Assembly (NCBI RefSeq): GCF_019457595.1
Contig: NZ_CP080419.1
Coordinates: 2,232,001 to 2,296,000 of the forward strand
Reading direction: 5' to 3'
Length of the DNA stretch: 64,000 nt
Source of the DNA: Shewanella psychrotolerans
GTDB taxonomy: Bacteria; Pseudomonadota; Gammaproteobacteria; Enterobacterales; Shewanellaceae
In this document: piece by piece, positions 58,278-64,000 of the stretch
How the letters are laid out: each line of letters opens with the position of its first letter
Numbering within the stretch: the stretch's first letter is position 1
The notes under the pieces: generated by a model
Told to the model about the DNA's origin: nothing
Databases searched by the model: none
What the model saw: only the letters and a program-made list of their open reading frames with translations
Translations under genes and position numbers: made by a program

Positions 58278-59492
58278 ATGCGCCCAATCATTAAGTCAAA
58301 TAAGCTCGATACCGTCTGTTATGACATTCGAGGACCCGTACATAAAGAAGCCCGTCGTTTAGAAGACGAAGGCCATCGGATCTTAAAACTTAATATTGGT
58401 AATCCCGCGCCATTTGGTTTTGAAGCACCTGAAGAGATTGTCAGAGATGTGATCCTTAACCTGCCGAGTGCGCAAGGTTACTGTGAATCTAAAGGCCTAT
58501 TTTCTGCCCGTAAAGCCATTGTGCAACATTATCAAAGTCAGGGGTTGTTCGGCGTCGATATTGAAAATATCTATATCGGTAACGGCGTTTCAGAGCTTAT
58601 CGTCATGGCAATGCAAGGCCTGTTAAATAGCGACGATGAAGTACTGGTGCCCTCGCCCGACTACCCACTATGGACCGCTGCGGTTCACCTCTCTGGTGGT
58701 AAGGCGCAACATTATCATTGTGATGAAGAGTCAGATTGGTTTCCCGATCTTGAGGATATCAAGTCTAAGATCACTAATCGTACTCGAGGTTTGGTACTCA
58801 TAAACCCCAATAACCCCACAGGTGCGGTGTATTCAAAAGAACTATTGTTGCAGGTGATAGAGCTTTGTCGTCAGCACGACATCATTTTGTTCACCGATGA
58901 GATTTACGACAAGATCCTCTACGATGGCGCCGTGCATATCCCGGCTTCAACACTCTCGGACGATATTCTTACCGTCACCTTTAATGGTTTATCTAAATCC
59001 TACCGCGCAGCAGGATTTCGTGTTGGCTGGATGATGTTATCGGGTAACCTTAAAGCAGCCAAAAGCTATATAGAAGGGTTAGATATGTTAGCCTCGATGC
59101 GTCTTTGCGCTAACGTACCCAATCAGCACGCCATACAAACTGCATTAGGCGGCTACCAGAGTATCAAAGAACTCGTCGCCCCTCAGGGAAGATTAACGAT
59201 TCAACGTGATACCTGTTTCGAACTGCTTAATCAGATCCCAGGAGTCAGCTGTAAGAAACCCAAAGGCGCACTCTATGCCTTCCCTAAACTCGATGCGAAA
59301 AAGTTTAACTTACGCGATGATGAGCGTTTGGTCCTCGATCTATTAAAAGAAAAGAAGATCCTCCTAGTACAGGGCACCGCATTTAACTGGCGCGAACCCG
59401 ATCACTTGCGGGTCGTATTTTTACCCTATAAGGAAGACCTCGAAAAAGCGATCACTGAATTTGGTGAGTTTCTCGAAACCTATCGTCAGTAA
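58278..59492 (+). CDS. alaA: Alanine-synthesising aminotransferase AlaA
   Basis: Glutamate-pyruvate transaminase, the main alanine-forming enzyme in E. coli. Class I PLP fold, 404 residues (E. coli YfbQ 405). It has NIGNPAPFGFEAP near the N-terminus, the LINPNNPTGAVY block, and the PLP lysine in NGLSKSYRAAGFRVGW. AGAGG ribosome binding site. It precedes yfbR, as in E. coli, with a terminator between. Confidence 0.95.
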   Translation: MRPIIKSNKLDTVCYDIRGPVHKEARRLEDEGHRILKLNIGNPAPFGFEAPEEIVRDVILNLPSAQGYCESKGLFSARKAIVQHYQSQGLFGVDIENIYIGNGVSELIVMAMQGLLNSDDEVLVPSPDYPLWTAAVHLSGGKAQHYHCDEESDWFPDLEDIKSKITNRTRGLVLINPNNPTGAVYSKELLLQVIELCRQHDIILFTDEIYDKILYDGAVHIPASTLSDDILTVTFNGLSKSYRAAGFRVGWMMLSGNLKAAKSYIEGLDMLASMRLCANVPNQHAIQTALGGYQSIKELVAPQGRLTIQRDTCFELLNQIPGVSCKKPKGALYAFPKLDAKKFNLRDDERLVLDLLKEKKILLVQGTAFNWREPDHLRVVFLPYKEDLEKAITEFGEFLETYRQ

Positions 59493-59510
59493 TCACTTAG
59501 ATTCCTAAAT

Positions 59511-59537
59511 AAAAGCGATCAATTTGATCGCTTTTTT
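59511..59537. terminator. Intrinsic terminator after alaA
   Basis: AAAAGCGATCAA / TTGATCGCTTTTTT, near-perfect palindromic stem. Confidence 0.85.
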
Positions 59538-59610
59538 ATTTTATCCCCCCTATTTCTTCACTCAACGCCTGTGGTAATGTGTTGGCACCAGTAGTAGAAA
59601 TAGATTAATT

Positions 59611-60198
59611 ATGAGTCATTTATTTGCCCATTTAGCCAGAATGAAGCTTATTCAACGCTGGCCATTGATGTACAACGTCCGGCCCGAAAATGTTCAAGAA
59701 CACTCACTGCAAGTCGCTATGGTGGCACACGCGCTTGCGGTGATCAGTAATAAAAAATTTAATACCGAAGTCAATGCTGAACGCGCCGCTACTATTGCCA
59801 TTTTTCATGATGCCAGTGAGGTGTTAACAGGTGACCTCCCCACTCCGGTGAAGTATTTCAATAAAGAAATCGAAGCTGAATACAAAAAAATCGAAGCGAT
59901 TGCAGAACATAGATTGTTGGAGATGGTTCCCGATGAATTTAAAGAGGACTATCGCGAACTGTTAACCAGTGAGAACACCGATAGCACGTATAAACAGATA
60001 GTTAAATCGGCAGACACCCTGTGTGCTTACCTGAAGTGCTTAGAAGAAGAAGGCGCTGGCAATCATGAGTTCAAAACCGCCAAAAAGCGATTATCACAAT
60101 CTTTAGCCAATAATTCAGACCCTGCCGTGAAATATTTTATCGATACTTTCATCCCGAGTTTCGAGCTAAACTTGGATGATATTAACCGCCTTTTATGA
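59611..60198 (+). CDS. yfbR: 5'-deoxynucleotidase YfbR
   Basis: HD-domain phosphohydrolase removing phosphate from dNMPs, trimming nucleotide pools. HD motifs: [15 protein letters not shown] (His), [18 protein letters not shown] (HD pair) and [12 protein letters not shown] (last Asp). 195 residues (E. coli 199). Next to a second HD-domain nucleotide hydrolase gene, 38 bases downstream. Confidence 0.95.
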   Translation: MSHLFAHLARMKLIQRWPLMYNVRPENVQEHSLQVAMVAHALAVISNKKFNTEVNAERAATIAIFHDASEVLTGDLPTPVKYFNKEIEAEYKKIEAIAEHRLLEMVPDEFKEDYRELLTSENTDSTYKQIVKSADTLCAYLKCLEEEGAGNHEFKTAKKRLSQSLANNSDPAVKYFIDTFIPSFELNLDDINRLL

Positions 60199-60236
60199 TC
60201 ATATCCTAAGGAACTACTCGCTCAAGAGGAGCAAAA

Positions 60237-61562
60237 ATGACTTCAGTCCAATGGCATGAAAGACGTTTAGGCGAAGATAAACATCGCCGTAACGATCATC
60301 GGAGCCCCTATCAACGCGACAGGGCTCGGATATTACATTCAGCTGCATTTAGGCGTTTACAAGCCAAAACCCAAGTTCTTGGCGTCGGCATGAATGATTT
60401 TTATCGTACACGACTCACCCACTCCCTTGAAGTATCACAAATTGGCACAGGGATCTGTGCCCAATTAAAACAAAAATACCCGCAACTGGCGGCCTTGCTT
60501 GATTCCATGAGTCTTATTGAATCCCTCTGTTTAGCCCATGACATTGGCCATCCTCCCTTTGGCCATGGTGGTGAAGTTGCGCTTAATTACATGATGCGAA
60601 ATGATGGCGGTTTTGAAGGCAACGGCCAAACCTTTAGAATTTTAACGGCCCTAGAACCCTATACTCAATCTTTTGGGATGAATTTATGCCGTAGAACCTT
60701 ACTTGGGATCTTAAAATACCCAGCCTGTCACGCCGAGTTATACCAGTCCTATCCCAAACCTGAAGTCAGTAGTTATCGACAACTCAAACCATCTCAATGG
60801 CGGCCCGTTAAAGGGATATTTGATGAAGATAAACCGATTGTTGACTGGGTGCTTGAGCCCCTATCAAGCAGTGATAAAAGCCTGTTCCTCTCGACCAAGA
60901 CTATCGATCCCGCAGAGCATAAACGAACTCTCTATAAATCACTGGATTGTTCGATAATGGAACTTGCAGACGATACTGCCTATGCCATCCATGATTTGGA
61001 AGATGCCATTGTAATGGGGATTGTGACGCAGGCTATGTGGCAACAAGATGTCGCAGACAAACTAGCCGCCAGCAAGGATTCATGGATAAAGCAGGAGTTT
61101 GCCAACATCGGCGATAAACTGTTCTCTATTGAAAATCACCTGCGTAAAGATGCCATAGGCACGTTAGTGAACGGATTTGTCACTGCTATTATTATCGATG
61201 ATAACCCCCATTTTTCAGAGCCATTGTTGCGTTACAACGCAGCCTTAGAGCAACCATTCCAAGAGGCTTTAGACATACTAAAACAATTTGTATACCAGCG
61301 AGTGATACGTAAACCTGAGATTCAGATGCTTGAATATAAAGGCCAACAAATAGTGATGGAGTTATTTGAAGCCTTCGCCTCCGATCCCCAGCGCCTATTA
61401 CCCCTCAATACTCAAGAGCGTTGGCAAGTGACATATGACAAGGATGGTAATACTCATAGAGTTATCGCTGATTACATATCGGGAATGACCGATGAGTTTG
61501 CAGCAAGGCTGCATCAACATCTGTTTAGTGCCCGAGCGGGGTCATTGATCGATCTGCAATAA
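60237..61562 (+). CDS. dGTP triphosphohydrolase-like protein
   Basis: HD-domain dNTPase of the Dgt-like class. [11 protein letters not shown] is typical of dGTPases, followed by [14 protein letters not shown] (H), [16 protein letters not shown] (HD) and [17 protein letters not shown] (D). 441 residues. It hydrolyses dNTPs to deoxynucleoside and triphosphate, and may act with YfbR in dNTP control. GAGGAG ribosome binding site eight bases before the ATG. Confidence 0.92.
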   Translation: MTSVQWHERRLGEDKHRRNDHRSPYQRDRARILHSAAFRRLQAKTQVLGVGMNDFYRTRLTHSLEVSQIGTGICAQLKQKYPQLAALLDSMSLIESLCLAHDIGHPPFGHGGEVALNYMMRNDGGFEGNGQTFRILTALEPYTQSFGMNLCRRTLLGILKYPACHAELYQSYPKPEVSSYRQLKPSQWRPVKGIFDEDKPIVDWVLEPLSSSDKSLFLSTKTIDPAEHKRTLYKSLDCSIMELADDTAYAIHDLEDAIVMGIVTQAMWQQDVADKLAASKDSWIKQEFANIGDKLFSIENHLRKDAIGTLVNGFVTAIIIDDNPHFSEPLLRYNAALEQPFQEALDILKQFVYQRVIRKPEIQMLEYKGQQIVMELFEAFASDPQRLLPLNTQERWQVTYDKDGNTHRVIADYISGMTDEFAARLHQHLFSARAGSLIDLQ

Positions 61563-61633
61563 TAACCGCTCTGTCATCACATTTTTGCGGCTTGGACTAT
61601 AGCAATCAGCATCAGAAAGTGATCTATTGCGCG

Positions 61634-61701
61634 TGTTTTTGGCAACTCATTCAAGGTAAATGGATGATGGAATGCTTGTTCCCTTGTGAGGTCATTCAAC
61701 G
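61634..61701 (+). repeat. Dispersed repeat, copy 2 (about 68 bp)
   Basis: TTTTTGGCAACTCATTCAAG...TGATGGAATGCTTGTTCCC...TGTGAG...ATTCAAC, the inverted partner of 34306-34374. It lies between the dGTPase-like gene and its terminator. A 63-codon frame runs through it but is not credible as a gene. Confidence 0.75.
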
Positions 61702-61716
61702 TATAAGTAGAATGCT

Positions 61717-61744
61717 AAAAAAACGCGCTCTTTGGCGCGTTTTC
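61717..61744. terminator. Bidirectional terminator between dGTPase-like gene and marC family gene
   Basis: AAAACGCGC-TCTTTG-GCGCGTTTT with A and T runs on both sides, between convergent genes. Confidence 0.88.
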
Positions 61745-61791
61745 CTTATTGGCTATTTGCTTCTGTACTCATTTAAACGGTGAATTTTAGA

Positions 61792-62430
61792 CTAGCCGAC
61801 TAACGTCGGAAACAAACCTTTAAATCCAGCAGCCATAACTTCTATCCCAATTGATAGCATTAACAAACCCATTAAACGGGTGATTACGTTGATGCCTGTT
61901 TTACCTAATAGTTTAAAAATCACTGGTGCCATTCTAAATAGCGCAAAACTGGTCAAACCAAAAATAATCACCGTAATAGACATCCCCATTAAATCGGTCA
62001 ATGTTTTGTGCTGCGCAGCCGACACAATAACAGAACTAATGGCACCGGGACCGGCCATTAATGGCAGTGCTAACGGAACAACCGCCACCGATTCCATACC
62101 AGAAGCTTCACGATCTTCTTCTTGGTTACGTTTCACTTCACCCAGTTTACCTTGCAACATCGACATTGCGATGATTGCAATAAGCGCCCCACCCGCGATG
62201 CGAAAAGCTGACAGTGAGATGCTAAACATATTTAAAATATGTTGCCCTGCGACGATGGTGACCAAGAGAATAATCACTACGGCTAAATTGGCGTTCTTAG
62301 CGGTTTGATTTCGTTCCAATTCAGTTTGGTGGCTGGTTAAGCTAACAAAAACAGGTAGTAGCCCTACCGGGTTAATGATAGCAACTAAGCCAAGAAAAAA
62401 TTTAACATATACAGTTAAATCCAATGTCAT
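61792..62430 (-). CDS. MarC/YchE family integral membrane protein
   Basis: 212 residues with about six transmembrane helices and the family motif FFLGLVAIINPVGLLPVF at the start, followed by LALPLMAGPGAISSVIV. Function unknown (earlier thought linked to multiple antibiotic resistance). YchE lies beside adhE in E. coli as well, so the neighbour supports this subgroup. TGAGGAC ribosome binding site. Confidence 0.9.
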   Translation of the reverse strand: MTLDLTVYVKFFLGLVAIINPVGLLPVFVSLTSHQTELERNQTAKNANLAVVIILLVTIVAGQHILNMFSISLSAFRIAGGALIAIIAMSMLQGKLGEVKRNQEEDREASGMESVAVVPLALPLMAGPGAISSVIVSAAQHKTLTDLMGMSITVIIFGLTSFALFRMAPVIFKLLGKTGINVITRLMGLLMLSIGIEVMAAGFKGLFPTLVG

Positions 62431-62646
62431 GTCCTCAGTGACTTTTACTAGGTTTCAATACTAGGTGATAAAAGTGGAATGTTGAAAAAAAGGCTACTCT
62501 ACATTATTGCCTAGTATTCGAGAAATGAGATTTTCTATCACAATTCACAACTTTGAATTAAATTTTCTATTTTTAGTGCCACATTGAGTACAAATCATCC
62601 AAACAAGTTATAAATCTCGTCATTTTATTACATAACAGACGAAAAA

Positions 62647-62662
62647 CGTGGTTAAGATCACG
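62647..62662 (+). promoter_or_regulatory. CRP/FNR-like site upstream of adhE
   Basis: CGTGG-TTAAGA-TCACG matches the TGTGA-N6-TCACA symmetry at seven of ten arm positions, about 90 bases before the adhE start. Regulation by Crp or Fnr/EtrA would fit a fermentative gene. Apart from this and the leader hairpin, the 322-base gap 62431-62752 shows nothing. Confidence 0.35.
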
Positions 62663-62705
62663 GATAAAATGGGGCTTTGGGTGTAATTTTTATTCACGGA
62701 GAACA

Positions 62706-62731
62706 TTTAGCCAAAACTGTTTTTGGCTAAA
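62706..62731 (+). other. Leader hairpin before adhE
   Basis: TTTAGCCAAA / TTTGGCTAAA perfect ten-pair stem followed by TATTTTT, ending about 20 bases before the ATG. It resembles an attenuator-like hairpin or a structure protecting the AAGGAT ribosome binding site. Confidence 0.5.
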
Positions 62732-62752
62732 TATTTTTCAAGGATCTTAACT

Positions 62753-64000
62753 ATGAACGTCACAAACGAACAGGAACTCAACCTACTGGTAGAACGGGTC
62801 GCTAAGGCCCAAGCCCAATATGCCAATTTTAGTCAACAACAGGTCGATAAAATCTTTCGAGCAGCAGCTTTAGCCGCTGCTGATGCGAGAATATCACTTG
62901 CCAAAATGGCGTCAACAGAAACGTCAATGGGCGTTATTGAAGATAAGGTGATTAAAAACCACTTTGCATCTGAGTACATTTACAACAAGTACAAAGATGA
63001 AAAAACCTGTGGCATTTTAGCCGAAGACCCTACGTTCGGGACGATTACCATTGCAGAACCCGTAGGGATTATTTGTGGTATTGTGCCAACGACTAACCCA
63101 ACCTCTACCGCTATTTTTAAAGCGCTGATTAGTTTAAAAACGCGTAACGGGATTATTTTCTCTCCCCATCCTCGTGCAAAAGCGTCGACAACAACTGCAG
63201 CTAAAATAGTACTTGATGCCGCTATCGCAGCCGGTGCTCCTAAAGATATTATCGGTTGGATTGACGAGCCAAGTGTTGCATTGTCGAACCAATTAATGAC
63301 CCACGATAAAATTAACCTAATCTTAGCAACTGGTGGGCCAGGTATGGTGAAAGCCGCCTATTCATCAGGAAAGCCTGCAATTGGCGTAGGTGCGGGAAAT
63401 ACACCTATCGTAATTGATGAAACTGCCGATATTAAGCGCGCAGTTAGCTCAATATTGATGTCAAAAACCTTCGATAACGGTGTGGTATGTGCGTCAGAGC
63501 AAGCCGTTGTTATTGTCGATGAAATTTATGATGCAGTAAAAGAACGCTTTGCTAGCCATGGCGCCTATATTTTGTCGGCCAAAGAAGCGAAAGCAATGCA
63601 AAAGGTTATCCTTAAAAATGGTAATCTTAACGCCGATATCGTAGGCCAAAGCGCAGCGACAATCGCAGCTATGGCTAATATCAAAGTGCCAGCGTCAACT
63701 AAAGTGTTGATTGGAGAAGCAACGTCTATTTCAGAAGCAGAGGCATTTGCTCATGAGAAGCTATCTCCACTCCTGGCGATGTACCGCGCAGCCAATTTTG
63801 AACAAGCAATGGATAAGGCCGAAGCCCTTGTTACGCTTGGTGGTATTGGTCATACATCTGGATTATATACCGATCAAGATACGCAAACTGAGCGTGTTAG
63901 AGCGTTTGGTTTCAGAATGAAAACGGCCCGTATCTTAATTAATACTCCGGCATCTCAAGGTGGAATTGGCGATCTTTATAACTTTAAGTTAGCGCCTTCT
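62753..64000 (+). CDS. adhE: Bifunctional acetaldehyde/alcohol dehydrogenase, N-terminal part (cut by window edge)
   Basis: Reduces acetyl-CoA to acetaldehyde and then ethanol in fermentation; forms spirosome filaments. The 416 codons present are the aldehyde dehydrogenase half: MNVTNEQELNLLVERVAKAQ, NPTSTAIFK, ATGGPGMVKAAYSSGKP, and the catalytic cysteine in NGVVCASEQAVV. The iron alcohol dehydrogenase half lies beyond the window (whole protein about 870). AAGGAT ribosome binding site eight bases upstream. Divergent from the MarC-family gene. Confidence 0.96.
   Translation, partial: MNVTNEQELNLLVERVAKAQAQYANFSQQQVDKIFRAAALAAADARISLAKMASTETSMGVIEDKVIKNHFASEYIYNKYKDEKTCGILAEDPTFGTITIAEPVGIICGIVPTTNPTSTAIFKALISLKTRNGIIFSPHPRAKASTTTAAKIVLDAAIAAGAPKDIIGWIDEPSVALSNQLMTHDKINLILATGGPGMVKAAYSSGKPAIGVGAGNTPIVIDETADIKRAVSSILMSKTFDNGVVCASEQAVVIVDEIYDAVKERFASHGAYILSAKEAKAMQKVILKNGNLNADIVGQSAATIAAMANIKVPASTKVLIGEATSISEAEAFAHEKLSPLLAMYRAANFEQAMDKAEALVTLGGIGHTSGLYTDQDTQTERVRAFGFRMKTARILINTPASQGGIGDLYNFKLAPS

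Noticed and set aside
61592..61783. 63-codon frame after the dGTPase-like gene
   Set aside because: It runs through a dispersed repeat and the terminator stem, with no ribosome binding site.

Overview
The window is a chromosomal segment of a gammaproteobacterium, almost certainly a Shewanella. The evidence is the gene content and order: aroA-cmk-rpsA-ihfB, nrdA-nrdB-yfaE, seqA-pgm beside ybfF/ybfE/fldA, earP-efp with Arg32 in EF-P, bkd beside nadA, an orphan response regulator behind a Fur-like box, and alaA-yfbR-dgt. The species cannot be fixed from the sequence alone. pyrF is cut by the left edge and adhE by the right edge.

Layout. 1-6454 (minus strand): aroA, cmk, rpsA, ihfB, lapA, lapB, pyrF. 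6851-12110: aromatic/aspartate aminotransferase, serC, gyrA. 12409-18171 (plus): ubiG with an overlapping MupP-like HAD phosphatase, then the class Ia ribonucleotide reductase operon nrdA-nrdB-yfaE behind two NrdR-type boxes. 18283-19400: an IS630-family element dropped between yfaE and fadH. 19503-32592: fadH, sppA, ansA, yeaC and neighbours, an M14 peptidase, the response regulator, a DUF885 lipoprotein, a RecQ-type helicase, a decayed solute-binding-protein gene and an EEP-family protein. 32697-35148: cardiolipin synthase, yjdM and a small ribbon-helix-helix protein.

The accessory part is about 35.2-41.6 kb. It holds a compact, AT-richer three-gene operon on the minus strand: a metallophosphoesterase, an ORC/CDC6-like AAA+ ATPase, and a protein of unknown family carrying GYEERC. 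The operon is flanked on both sides by oppositely oriented tandem units of a palindrome-rich dispersed repeat. The repeat hairpins change sequence between units but keep their pairing and a GGAT-type loop. A serine tRNA (GGA) closes the region. This is the best candidate for an undescribed system: the architecture (nucleotide-dependent ATPase, metal phosphoesterase and unknown partner, translationally coupled) resembles bacterial defence modules, but I cannot assign it to a named one.

41.9-64.0 kb is again housekeeping and respiratory metabolism: an NIT-domain chemoreceptor, nadA, the branched-chain keto-acid dehydrogenase genes bkdA-bkdB-bkdC, astE, msrA, seqA-pgm (with a cluster of six GATC sites upstream), ybfF, a DUF2788 protein, ybfE, fldA, the earP-efp pair for arginine-rhamnosylated EF-P, alaA, yfbR, a dGTPase-like gene, a MarC-family membrane protein and adhE. 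Intrinsic terminators are clear at most convergent junctions.
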